Assembly: GCF_036323735.1 (NCBI RefSeq) | Contig: NC_086032.1 | Coordinates: 47,547,335-47,611,334 of the forward strand | From: Rattus norvegicus | Lineage: Eukaryota; Chordata; Mammalia; Rodentia; Muridae | Direction of reading: 5' to 3' | DNA: 64,000 nucleotides | Part shown: piece by piece, positions 25,850 through 38,785 of the stretch | How the letters are laid out: each line of letters opens with the position of its first letter | Position numbering within the stretch: position 1 is the stretch's first letter | The notes under the pieces: generated by a model | Told to the model about the DNA's origin: nothing | What the model saw: only the letters and a program-made list of their open reading frames with translations | Database searches by the model: none | Program-made: the position numbers and the translations under genes

Positions 25850-28800
25850 AGTCGGTTCCCAATAAGATTCGCATGTAATAAGCTTGTTATTCAAGATAGA
25901 GCAAGGTTTTAACCATCTGAAACACTGTTTCTTTGTGATTTCAGTTAGTTCCTGGTAGCCTGCTCTTGTAATATGTGTATTTTTAAAGATTTATCAAGTT
26001 TGGTGAGCGGAAACTGAATAACATGGTAAATTCGGTTAGTTCCCAATAGGCCACAGTAGTAATAAGTGGACTGTTCGGGATATAGAAAAATTTTCACGAA
26101 TGGAATCAAAATTTCTAGGCGAATTCAGTGAGTTCTCAATGGGACATGCTTGTGTGAGTTTGCTTTCAATATCGAGCAACATTATAAGGAACGGAATCTA
26201 AGTATCATGGTGAATTCAGTAGGTTCCCAATAGGATTCGCATGTAATAAGCTTGTTATTCAAGATAGAGCAACGTTTTAACCATCTGAAACACTGTTTCT
26301 TTGTGAATTCAGTTATTTCCTGGTAGCCTGCTCTTGTAATATGTGTACTTTTAAAGATTTATAAAAATTTGGTGAGCCGAATCTGAGTAACATGGTGAAT
26401 TAGGTTAGTTCCCAATAGGCCGCAGTAGTAATAAGTGGACTGTTCGGGACATAGAAAAATTTTCACGAATGGAATCAAAATTTCTAGGCGAATTCAGTGA
26501 GTTCCCAATGGGACATGCTTGTATAAGTTTGCTTTTCAATATCAGGCAACATTTTAAGGAACGGAATCTAAGTATCATGTTGAATCAGTAGGTTCCCAGT
26601 AGGATTCGCATGTAATAAGCTTGTTATTCAACATAGAGCAACGTTTAATCGAACTGAGACACTGTTTCTTTGTGAATTCAGTTAGTTCCCAGTAGCCTGC
26701 TCTTGTAATATGTGTACTTTTTAAGATTTATAAAAATTTGGTGAGCCGAATCTGAGTAAAATGGTGAATTCGGTTAGGTCCCAATAGGCCGCAGTAGTAA
26801 TAAGTGGACTGTTCGGGATACATAAAAATTTTCAGGAATGGAATCAAAATTTCTAGGCGAATTCAGTGAGTTCCCAATGGGACATGCTTGTATGAGTTTG
26901 CTTTTCAATATCGAGCAACATTTTAAGGAACGGAATCTAAGTATCATGGTGAATTCAGTAGGTTCCCAATAGGATTCGCATGTAATAAGCTTGTTATTCA
27001 AGATAGAGCAACGTTTACACGAACTGAGACACTGTTTCTTTCTGAATTCAGTTAGTTCCCAGTAACCTGCTCTTGTAATATATGTACTTTTAAAGATTTA
27101 TAATAATTTGGTGAGCCGAATCTGAGTATAATGGTGAATTCGGTTAGTTCCCAATAGGCCACAGTAGTAATAAGTGGACTTTTCGGGATATAGAAAAATT
27201 TTCACGAATGGAATAAAAATTTCTAGGCGAATTCAGTGAGTTCCCAATGGGACATGCTTGTATGAGTTTGCTTTTCAATATCGAGAATCATTTTAAGGAA
27301 CGGAATCTAAGTATCGCGGTGAATTGATTAGGTTCCCAATAGGATTCGCATGTAATAAGCTTTTTTTTCAAGATAGAGCAATGTTTTAACGAACTGAGAC
27401 ACTGTTTCATTGTGAACTCAGTTAGTTCCCGATCCCTGCTCTTCTAATATGTGTACTTTTAAAGATTTATCAAGTTTGGTGAGCGGAAACTGAATAACAT
27501 GTTAAATTCGGTTAGTTCCCAATAGGCCACAGTAGTAATAAGTGGACTGTTCGGGATATAGAAAAATTTCCACGAATGGAATCAAAATTTCTAGGCGAAT
27601 TCAGTGAGTTCCCAATGGGACATGCTTGTATGAGTTTGCTATTCAATATCGAGCAACATTATAAGGAACGGAATCTAAGTATCATGGTGAATTCAGTAGG
27701 TTCCCAAGAGGATTCGCATGTAATAAGCTTGTTATTCAAGATAGAGCAACGTTTTAACCATCTGAAACACTGTTTCTTTGTGAATTCAGTTAGTTCCCCG
27801 TAGCCTGTTCTTGTCATATGTGTACTTTTAAAGATTTATAAAAATTTGGTGAGCCGAATCTGAGTAACATGGTGAATTCGGTTAGTTCCCAATAGGCCCC
27901 AGTAGTAATAAGTGGACTGTTCGGGATATAGAAAAATTTCACGAATGGAATCAAAATTTCTAGGCGAATTCAGGGAGTTCCCAATGGGATATGCTTGGAT
28001 GAGTTTGCTTTTCAATATCGAGCAACATTTTAAGGAACGTATCTAAGTATCATGGTGAATTGAGTCTGTTCCCAATAGGATTCGCATGTAATAAGCGTGT
28101 TTTTCAAGATAGAGTAACGTTTTAACGAACTGAGACACTGTTTCTTTGTGAATTCAGTTATTTCCTGGTAGCCTGCTCTTGTAATATGTGTACTTTTAAA
28201 GATTTATAAAAATTTGGTGAGCCGAATCTGAGTAACATGGTGAATTCGGTTAGTTCCCAAAAGGCCGCAGTAGTAATAAGTGGACTGTTCGGGATATAGA
28301 AAAATTTTCACGAATGGAATCAAAATTTCTAGGCGAATTCAGTGAGTTCCCAATGGGACATGCTTGTATAAGATTGCTTTTCAATATCAGGCAACATTTT
28401 AAGGAACGGAATCTAAGTATCAGGTTGAATCAGTCGGTTCCCAGTAGGATTCGCTTGGAATAAGCTTGTTATTCAACATAGAGCAACGTTTAAACGAACT
28501 GAGACACTGTTTCTTTGTGAATTCAGTTAGTTCCCAGTAGCCTGCTCTTCTAATATGTGTACTTTTAAAGATTTATAAAAATTTGGTGAGCCGAATCTGA
28601 GTAACATGGTGAATTCGGTTAGGTCCCATTAGGCCGCAGTAGTAATAAGTGGACTGTTCGGGATACATAAAAATTTTCACGAATGGAATCAAAATTTCTA
28701 GGCGAATTCAGTGAGTTCCCAATGGGACATGCTTGTATGAGTTTGCTTTTCAATATCGAGCAACATTATAAGGAACGGAATCTAAGTATCATGGTGAATT

Positions 28801-30650
28801 CAGTAGGTTCCCAATAGGATTCGCATGTAATAAGCTTGTTATTCAAGATAGAGCAAAGTTTTAACCATCTGAAACACTGTTTCTTTGTGAATTCAGTTAG
28901 TTCCACGTAGCCTGCTCTTGTAATATGTGTACTTTTAAAGATTTATAAAAATTTGGTGAGCCGAATCTGAGTAACATGGTGAATTCGGTTAGTTCCCAAT
29001 ACGCCCCAGTAGTAATAAGTGGACTGTTCGGGATATAGAAAAATTTTCACGAATGGAATCAAAATTTCTAGGCGAATTCGGGGAGTTCCCAATGGGACAT
29101 GCTTGGATGAGTTTGCTTTTCAATATCGAGCAACATTTTAAGGAACGGAATCTAAGTATCATGGTGAATTGAGTCGGTTCCCAATAAGATTCGCATGTAA
29201 TAAGCTTGTTATTCAAGATAGAGCAACGTTTTAACCATCTGAAACACTGTTTCTTTGTGATTTCAGTTAGTTCCTTGTAGCCTGCTCTTGTAATATGTGT
29301 ATTTTTAAAGATTTATCAAGTTTGGTGAGCGGAATCTGAATAACATGGTTAATTCGGTTAGTTCCCAATAGGCCACAGTAGTAATAAGTGGACTGTTCGG
29401 GATATAGAAATATTTTCACGAATGGAATCAAAATTTCTAGGCGAATTCAGTGAGTTCCCAATGGAGCATGCTTGTATGAGTTATTTTTCAATATCGAGCA
29501 ACATTTTAAGGAACAGAATCTAAGTATCATGGTGAATTCAGTAGGTTCCCAATAGGATTTGCATGTAAAGAGCTTGTTATTCAAGATAGAGCATCGTTTG
29601 AACAAACTGAAACACTGTTTCTTTGTGAATTCAGTTAGTTCCCAGTAGCCTCCTTTGTAATATATGTACTTTTAAAGATTTATCAAATTTGGTGAGCGGA
29701 ATCTGAATAACATGTTGATTTCGGTTAGTTCCCAATACGCCACAGTAGTAATAAGTGGACTGTTCGGGATATAGAAAAATTTTCACGAATGGAATCAAAA
29801 TTTCTAGGCGAATTCAGTGAGTTCCCAATGGGACATGCTTGTATGAGTTTGCTTTTCAATATCGAGCAACATTATAAAGAACGGAATCTAAGTATCATGG
29901 TGAATTCAGTAGGTTCCCAATAGGATTCGCACGTAATAAGCTTGTTATTCAAGATAGAGCAACGTTTTAACCATCTGAAACACTGTTTCTATGTGAATTC
30001 AGTTAGTTCCCCGTAGCCTGCTCTTGTAATATGTGTACTTTTAAAGATTTATAGAAAGTTGGTGAGTCGAATCTGAGTAACATGGTGAATTCGGTTAGAT
30101 CTCAATTGGCCGCAGTAGTAATAAGTGGACTGTTCGGGATATAGAAAAATTTTCACGAATGGAATCAAAATTTCTAGGCGAATTCAGTGAGTTCCCAATG
30201 GAACATGCTTGTATGAGTTTGCTTTTCAATATCGAGCAACATTTTAAGGAACGGAATCTAAGTATCATGGTGAATTCAGTAGGTTCCCAATAGGATTCGC
30301 ATGTAGTAAGCTTTTTAGTCAAGATAGAGCAACGTTTGAACAAACTGAAACACTGTTTCTTTGTGAATTCAGTTAGTTCCCAGTTGCCTCCTTTGTAATA
30401 TGTGTACTTTTAAAGATTTATAAAAAGTTGGTGAGCCGAATCTGAGTAACATGGTGAATTCGGTTAGTTCCCAATAGGCCCCAGTAGTAATAAGTGGACT
30501 GTTCGGGATATAGAAAAATTTTCACGAATGGAATCAAAATTTCTAGGCGAATTCAGGGAGTTCCCAACGGGTCATGCTTGGATAAGTTTGCTTTTCAGTA
30601 TCGAGCAACATTTTAAGGAACGGAATCTAAGTATCATGGTGAATTGAGTC
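25850..30650. repeat. 13-unit block, first copy (boundaries approximate)
   Basis: Unit starts 26,028 to 28,611 pair with 30,825 to 33,407 at offsets of 4796-4797 bp. Units 28,981 to 30,456 pair with 34,146 to 35,621 at 5165 bp. Shared markers include box-1 AAATTC at 26,028 and 27,504 (partners 30,825 and 32,300), and CAAGAGG at about 27,705 and 32,502. Confidence 0.88.
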
Positions 30651-30824
30651 GGTTCCCAATAGGATTCGCATGTAATAAGCTTGTTATTCAAGATAGAGCA
30701 ACGTTTTAACCATCTGAAACACTGTTTCTTTGTGATTTCAGTTAGTTCCTGGTAGCCTGCTCTTGTAATATGTGTATTTTTAAAGATTTATCAAGTTTGG
30801 TGAGCGGAAACTGAATAACATGGT
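28981..30824. repeat. Five-unit module, copy 1 of 4
   Basis: Units 28,981, 29,350, 29,717, 30,087 and 30,456. Diagnostic box-1 starts in order are GAATTC with CAATACGCCCC, then TAATTC, GATTTC, GAATTC with AGATCTCAATTGG, and GAATTC with CAATAGGCCCC. This same series occurs four times between 28.9 and 42.3 kb. Confidence 0.9.
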
Positions 30825-33800
30825 AAATTCGGTTAGTTCCCAATAGGCCACAGTAGTAATAAGTGGACTGTTCGGGATATAGAAAAATTTTCACGAATGG
30901 AATCAAAATTTCTAGGCGAATTCAGTGAGTTCTCAATGGGACATGCTTGTGTGAGTTTGCTTTCAATATCGAGCAACATTATAAGGAACGGAATCTAAGT
31001 ATCATGGTGAATTCAGTAGGTTCCCAATAGGATTCGCATGTAATAAGCTTGTTATTCAAGATAGAGCAACGTTTTAACCATCTGAAACACTGTTTCTTTG
31101 TGAATACAGTTATTTCCTGGTAGCCTGCTCTTGTAATATGTGTACTTTTAAAGATTTATAAAAATTTGGTGAGCCGAATCTGAGTAACATGGTGAATTAG
31201 GTTAGTTCCCAATAGGCCGCAGTAGTAAATAGTGGACTGTTCGGGACATAGAAAAATTTTCACGAATGGAATCAAAATTTCTAGGCGAATTCAGTGAGTT
31301 CCCAATGGGACATGCTTGTATAAGTTTGCTTTTCAATATCAGGCAACATTTTAAGGAACGGAATCTAAGTATCATGTTGAATCAGTAGGTTCCCAGTAGG
31401 ATTCGCATGTAATAAGCTTGTTATTCAACATAGAGCAACGTTTAATCGAACTGAGACACTGTTTCTTTGTGAATTCAGTTAGTTCCCAGTAGCCTGCTCT
31501 TGTAATATGTGTACTTTTCAAGATTTATAAAAATTTGGTGAGCCGAATCTGAGTAAAATGGTGAATTCGGTTAGGTCCCAATAGGCCGCAGTAGTAATAA
31601 GTGGACTGTTCGGGATACATAAAATTTTCAGGAATGGAATCAAAATTTCTAGGCGAATTCAGTGAGTTCCCAATGGGACATGCTTGTATGAGTTTGCTTT
31701 TCAATATCGAGCAACATTTTAAGGAACGGAATCTAAGTATCATGGTGAATTCAGTAGGTTCCCAATAGGATTCGCATGTAATAAGCTTGTTATTCAAGAT
31801 AGAGCAACGTTTACACGAACTGAGACACTGTTTCTTTCTGAATTCAGTTAGTTCCCAGTAACCTGCTCTTGTAATATATGTACTTTTAAAGATTTATAAT
31901 AATTTGGTGAGCCGAATCTGAGTATAATGGTGAATTCGGTTAGTTCCCAATAGGCCACAGTAGTAATAAGTGGACTTTTCGGGATATAGAAAAATTTTCA
32001 CGAATGGAATAAAAATTTCTAGGCGAATTCAGTGAGTTCCCAATGGGACATGCTTGTATGAGTTTGCTTTTCAATATCGAGAATCATTTTAAGGAACGGA
32101 ATCTAAGTATCGCGGTGAATTCAGTAGGTTCCCAATAGGATTCGCATGTAATAAGCTTTTTTTTCAAGATAGAGCAATGTTTTAACGAACTGAGACACTG
32201 TTTCGTTGTGAACTCAGTTAGTTCCCGATCCCTGCTCTTCTAATATGTGTACTTTTAAAGATTTATCAAGTTTGGTGAGCGGAAACTGAATAACATGTTA
32301 AATTCGGTTAGTTCCCAATAGGCCACAGTAGTAATAAGTGGACTGTTCGGGATATAGAAAAATTTCCACGAATGGAATCAAAATTTCTAGGCGAATTCAG
32401 TGAGTTCCCAATGGGACATGCTTGTATGAGTTTGCTATTCAATATCGAGCAACATTATAAGGAACGGAATCTAAGTATCATGGTGAATTCAGTAGGTTCC
32501 CAAGAGGATTCGCATGTAATAAGCTTGTTATTCAAGATAGAGCAACGTTTTAACCATCTGAAACACTGTTTCTTTGTGAATTCAGTTAGTTCCCCGTAGC
32601 CTGTTCTTGTAATATGTGTACTTTTAAAGATTTATAAAAATTTGGTGAGCCGAATCTGAGTAACATGGTGAATTCGGTTAGTTCCCAATAGGCCCCAGTA
32701 GTAATAAGTTTACTGTTCGGGATATAGAAAAATTTCACGAATGGAATCAAAATTTCTAGGCGAATTCAGGGAGTTCCCAATGGGATATGCTTGGATGAGT
32801 TTGCTTTTCAATATCGAGCAACACTTTAAGGAACGGATCTAAGTATCATGTTGAATTGAGTCTGTTCCCAATAGGATTCGCATGTAATAAGCGTGTTTTT
32901 CAAGATAGAGTAACGTTTTAACGAACTGAGACACTGTTTCTTTGTGAATTCAGTTATTTCCTGGTAGCCTGCTCTTGTAATATGTGTACTTTTAAAGATT
33001 TATAAAAATTTGTTGAGCCGAATCTGAGTAACATGGTGAATTCGGTTAGTTCCCAAAAGGCCGCAGTAGTAATAAGTGGACTGTTCGGGATATAGAAAAA
33101 TTTTCACGAATGGAATCAAAATTTCTAGGCGAATTCAGTGAGTTCCCAATGGGACATGCTTGTATAAGTTTGCTTTTCAATATCAGGCAACATTTTAAGG
33201 AACGGAATCGAAGTATCAGGTTGAATCAGTCGGTTCCCAGTAGGATTCGCATGTAATAAGCTTGTTATTCAACATAGAGCAACGTTTAAACGAACTGAGA
33301 CACTGTTTCTTTGTGAATTCAGTTAGTTCCCAGTAGCCTGCTCTTCTAATATGTGTACTTTTAAAGATTTATAAAAATTTGGTGAGCCGAATCTGAGTAA
33401 CATGGTGAATTCGGTTAGGTCCCATTAGGCCGCAGTAGTAATAAGTGGACTGTTCGGGATACATAAAAATTTTCACGAATGGAATCAAAATTTCTAGGCG
33501 AATTCAGTGAGTTCCCAATGGACATGCTTGTATGAGTTTGCTTTTCAATATCGAGCAACATTTTAAGGAACGGAATCTAAGTATCATGGTGAATTCAGTA
33601 TGTTCCCAATAGGATTCGCATGTAATGAGCTTGTTATTCAAGATAGAGCAACGTTTACACGAACTGAGACACTGTTTCTTTCTGAATTCAGTTAGTTCCC
33701 AGTAACCTGCTCTTGTAATATATGTACTTTTAAAGATTTATAAAAATTTGGTGAGCCAAATCTCAGTAACATGGTGAATTCGGTTAGTTCCCAATAGGCC

Positions 33801-35870
33801 ACAGTAGTAATAAGTGGACTTTTCAGGATATAGAAAAATTTTCACGAATGGAATCAAAATTTCTAGGCGAATTCAGTGAGTTCCCAATGGGACATGCTTG
33901 TATGAGTTTGCTTTTCAATATCGAGCAACATTATAAGGAACGGAATCTAAGTATCATGGTGAATTCAGTAGGTTCCCAATAGGATTCGCATGTAATAAGC
34001 TTGTTATTCAAGATAGAGCAAAGTTTTAACCATCTGAAACACTGTTTCTTTGTGAATTCAGTTAGTTCCACGTAGCCTGCTCTTGTAATATGTGTACTTT
34101 TAAAGATTTATAAAAATTTGGTGAGCCGAATCTGAGTAACATGGTGAATTCGGTTAGTTCCCAATACGCCCCAGTAGTAATAAGTGGACTGTTCGGGATA
34201 TAGAAAAATTTTCACGAATGGAATCAAAATTTCTAGGCGAATTCGGGGAGTTCCCAATGGGACATGCTTGGATGAGTTTGCTTTTCAATATCGAGCAACA
34301 TTTTAAGGAACGGAATCTAAGTATCATGGTGAATTGAGTCGGTTCCCAATAAGATTCGCATGTAATAAGCTTCTTATTCAAGATAGAGCAACGTTTTAAC
34401 CATCTGAAACACTGTTTCTTTGTGATTTCAGTTAGTTCCTGGTAGCCTGCTCTTGTAATATGTGTATTTTTAAAGATTTATCAAGTTTGGTGAGCGGAAT
34501 CTGAATAACATGGTTAATTCGGTTAGTTCCCAATAGGCCACAGTAGTAATAAGTGGACTGTTCGGGATATAGAAATATTTTCACGAATGGAATCAAAATT
34601 TCTAGGCGAATTCAGTGAGTTCCCAATGGAGCATGCTTGTATGAGTTATTTTTCAATATCGAGCAACATTTTAAGGAACAGAATCTAAGTATCATGGTGA
34701 ATTCAGTAGGTTCCCAATAGGATTTGCATGTAAAGAGCTTGTTATTCAAGATAGAGCATCGTTTGAACAAACTGAAACACTGTTTCTTTGTGAATTCAGT
34801 TAGTTCCCAGTAGCCTCCTTTGTAATATATGTACTTTTAAAGATTTATCAAATTTGGTGAGCGGAATCTGAATAACATGTTGATTTCGGTTAGTTCCCAA
34901 TACGCCACAGTAGTAATAAGTGGACTGTTCGGGATATAGAAAAATTTTCACGAATGGAATCAAAATTTCTAGGCGAATTCAGTGAGTTCCCAATGGGACA
35001 TGCTTGTATGAGTTTGCTTTTCAATATCGAGCAACATTATAAAGAACGGAATCTAAGTATCATGGTGAATTCAGTAGGTTCCCAATAGGATTCGCACGTA
35101 ATAGGCTTGTTATTCAAGATAGAGCAACGTTTTAACCATTTGAAACACTGTTTTTTTGTGAATTCAGTTAGTTCCCCGTAGCCTGCTCTTGTAATATGTG
35201 TACTTTTAAAGATTTATAGAAAGTTGGTGAGTCGAATCTGAGTAACATGGTGAATTCGGTTAGATCTCAATTGGCCGCAGTAGTAATAAGTGGACTGTTC
35301 GGGATATAGAAAAATTTTCACGAATGGAATCAAAATTTCTAGGCGAATTCAGTGAGTTCCCAATGGAACATGCTTGTATGAGTTTGCTTTTCAATATCGA
35401 GCAACATTTTAAGGAACGGAATCTAAGTATCATGGTGAATTCAGTAGGTTCCCAATAGGATTCGCATGTAGTAAGCTTTTTATTCAAGATAGAGCAACGT
35501 TTGAACAAACTGAAACACTGTTTCTTTGTGAATTCAGTTAGTTCCCAGTTGCCTCCTTTGTAATATGTGTACTTTTAAAGATTTATAAAAAGTTGGTGAG
35601 CCGAATCTGAGTAACATGGTGAATTCGGTTAGTTCCCAATAGGCCCCAGTAGTAATAAGTGGACTGTTCGGGATATAGAAAAATTTTCACGAATGGAATC
35701 AAAATTTCTAGGCGAATTCAGGGAGTTCCCAACGGGACATGCTTGGATGAGTTTGCTTTTCAATATCGAGCAACATTTTAAGGAACGGAATCTAAGTATC
35801 ATGGTGAATTGAGTCGGTTCCCAATAGGATTCGCATGTAATAAGCTTGTTATTCAAGATAGAGCAACGTT
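30651..35870. repeat. 13-unit block, second copy, expanded to 14 units
   Basis: It directly follows the first copy, so the pair is a tandem duplication. It has one extra unit: unit 28,611 corresponds at its start to 33,407 but from box 2 on to 33,776, where box 2 reads CATTATAAGG. The match ends in box 3-4 of unit 35,621, where GTGATTTCAG becomes GTGAATTCAG. Confidence 0.88.
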
Positions 35871-36200
35871 TTAACCATTTGAAACACTGTTTCTTTGTGA
35901 ATTCAGTTAGTTCCTGGTAGCCTGCTCTTGTAATATGTGTATTTTAAAGATTTATAAAAATTTGGTGAGCCGAATCTGAGTAACATGGTGAATTCGTTTA
36001 GTTCCCAATTGGCCGCAGTAGTAATAAGTGGACTGATCGGGATATAGAAAAATTATCTCTAATGGAATCAAAATTTCTAGGTGAATTCAGTGAGTTCCCA
36101 ATGGGACATGCTTGTATGAGTTTGCTTTTCAATATCGAGCATCATTTTAAGGAACGGAATCTAAGTACCGTGGTGCATTGATGAGGTTCCCAATAGGATT
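33620..36200. repeat. Seven-unit block, first copy (overlaps the 14-unit block)
   Basis: Units 33,776-35,990 recur as 36,360-38,573 at an offset of 2583-2584 bp. Its final unit carries GTGGTGCATTGATGAGGTTC at about 36,170, which destroys the box-3 EcoRI site. Confidence 0.87.
34146..35989. repeat. Five-unit module, copy 2 of 4
   Basis: Units 34,146, 34,515 (TAATTC), 34,882 (GATTTC), 35,252 (AGATCTCAATTGG) and 35,621. Offset from copy 1 is 5165 bp (14 units). Confidence 0.9.
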
Positions 36201-38785
36201 CGCATGTAATAAGCTTGTTATTCAAGATAGAGCAACGTTTACACGAACTGAGACACTGTTTCTTTCTGAATTCAGTTAGTTCCCAGTAACCTGCTCTTGT
36301 AATATATGTACTTTTAAAGATTTATAAAAATTTGGTGAGCCGAATCTCAGTAACATGGTGAATTCGGTTAGTTCCCAATAGGCCACAGTAGTAATAAGTG
36401 GACTTTTCAGGATATAGAAAAATTTTCACGAATGGAATCAAAATTTCTAGGCGAATTCAGTGAGTTCCCAATGGGACATGCTTGTATGAGTTTGCTTTTC
36501 AATATCGAGCAACATTATAAGGAACGGAATCTAAGTATCATGGTGAATTCAGTAGGTTCCCAATAGGATTCGCATGTAATAAGCTTGTTATTCAAGATAG
36601 AGCAAAGTTTTAACCATCTGAAACACTGTTTCTTTGTGAATTCAGTTAGTTCCACGTAGCCTGCTCTTGTAATATGTGTACTTTTAAAGATTTATAAAAA
36701 TTTGGTGAGCCGAATCTGAGTAACATGGTGAATTCGGTTAGTTCCCAATACACCCCAGTAGTAATAAGTGGACTGTTCGGGATATAGAAAAATTTTCACG
36801 AATGGAATCAAAATTTCTAGGCGAATTCGGGGAGTTCCCAATGGGACATGCTTGGATGAGTTTGCTTTTCAACATCGAGCAACATTTTAAGGAACGGAAT
36901 CTAAGTATCATGGTGAATTGAGTCGGTTCCCAATAAGATTCGCATGTAATAAGCTTGTTATTCAAGATAGAGCAACGTTTTAACCATCTGAAACACTGTT
37001 TCTTTGTGATTTCAGTTAGTTCCTGGTAGCCTGCTCTTGTAATATGTGTATTTTTAAAGATTTATCAAGTTTGGTGAGCGGAATCTGAATAACATGGTTA
37101 ATTCGGTTAGTTCCCAATAGGCCACAGTAGTAATAAGTGGACTGTTCGGGATATAGAAATATTTTCACGAATGGAATCAAAATTTCTAGGCGAATTCAGT
37201 GAGTTCCCAATCAGCATGCTTGTATGAGTTATTTTTCAATATCGAGCAACATTTTAAGGAACAGAATCTAAGTATCATGGTGAATTCAGTAGGTTCCCAA
37301 TAGGATTTGCATGTAAAGAGCTTGTTATTCAAGATAGAGCATCGTTTGAACAAACTGAAACACTGTTTCTTTGTGAATTCAGTTAGTTCCCAGTAGCCTC
37401 CTTTGTAATATATGTACTTTTAAAGATTTATCAAATTTGGTGAGCGGAATCTGAATAACATGTTGATTTCGGTTAGTTCCCAATACGCCACAGTAGTAAT
37501 AAGTGGACTGTTCGGGATATAGAAAAATTTTCACGAATGGAATCAAAATTTCTAGGCGAATTCAGTGAGTTCCCAATGGGACATGCTTGTATGAGTTTGC
37601 TTTTCAATATCGAGCAACATTATAAAGAACGGAATCTAAGTATCATGGTGAATTCAGTAGGTTCCCAATAGGATTCGCACGTAATAGGCTTGTTATTCAA
37701 GATAGAGCAACGTTTTAACCATTTGAAACACTGTTTCTTTGTGAATTCAGTTAGTTCCCCGTAGCCTGCTCTTGTAATATGTGTACTTTTAAAGATTTAT
37801 AGAAAGTTGGTGAGTCGAATCTGAGTAACATGGTGAATTCGGTTAGATCTCAATTGGCCGCAGTAGTAATAAGTGGACTGTTCGGGATATAGAAAAATTT
37901 TCACGAATGGAATCAAAATTTCTAGGCGAATTCAGTGAGTTCCCAATGGAACATGCTTGTATGAGTTTGCTTTTCAATATCGAGCAACATTTTAAGGAAC
38001 GGAATCTAAGTATCATGGTGAATTCAGTAGGTTCCCAATAGGATTCGCATGTAGTAAGCTTTTTATTCAAGATAGAGCAACGTTTGAACAAACTGAAACA
38101 CTGTTTCTTTGTGAATTCAGTTAGTTCCCAGTTGCCTCCTTTGTAATATGTGTACTTTTAAAGATTTATAAAAAGTTGGTGAGCCGAATCTGAGTAACAT
38201 GGTGAATTCGGTTAGTTCCCAATAGGCCCCAGTAGTAATAAGTGGACTGTTCGGGATATAGAAAAATTTTCACGAATGGAATCAAAATTTCTAGGCGAAT
38301 TCAGGGAGTTCCCAACGGGACATGCTTGGATGAGTTTGCTTTTCAATATCGAGCAACATTTTAAGGAACGGAATCTAAGTATCATGGTGAATTGAGTCGG
38401 TTCCCAATAGGATTCGCATGTAATAAGCTTGTTATTCAAGATAGAGCAACGTTTTAACCATTTGAAACACTGTTTCTTTGTGAATTCAGTTAGTTCCTGG
38501 TAGCCTGCTCTTGTAATATGTGTATTTTAAAGATTTATAAAAATTTGGTGAGCCGAATCTGAGTAACATGGTGAATTCGTTTAGTTCCCAATTGGCCGCA
38601 GTAGTAATAAGTGGACTGATCGGGATATAGAAAAATTTTCTCTAATGGAATCAAAATTTCTAGGTGAATTCAGTGAGTTCCCAATGGGACATGCTTGTAT
38701 GAGTTTGCTTTTCAATATCGAGCATCATTTTAAGGAACGGAATCTAAGTACCGTGGTGCATTGATGAGGTTCCCAATAGGATTCA
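36201..38785. repeat. Seven-unit block, second copy
   Basis: This is a tandem copy of the preceding block. Private changes include CAATCAGCATGC (37,209 region; partner has CAATGGAGCATGC) and CAATACACCCC at 36,747. Both copies end with the GCATTGATGAGG variant. The join lies in box 3, where GTTTACACGAACTG sequence resumes. Confidence 0.87.
36730..38572. repeat. Five-unit module, copy 3 of 4
   Basis: Units 36,730, 37,099 (TAATTC), 37,465 (GATTTC), 37,835 (AGATCTCAATTGG) and 38,204. Offset from copy 2 is 2583-2584 bp (seven units). The second unit is 366 bp through a private change near 37,210. Confidence 0.9.

Noticed and set aside
27576..27803. Plus-strand open frame with an ATG (again at 32,372 and 52,667)
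   Set aside because: The usual in-frame stop in CCCAATAGG is lost by a CAAGAGG or CAAAAGG change, extending a chance frame; partner units carry the stop.
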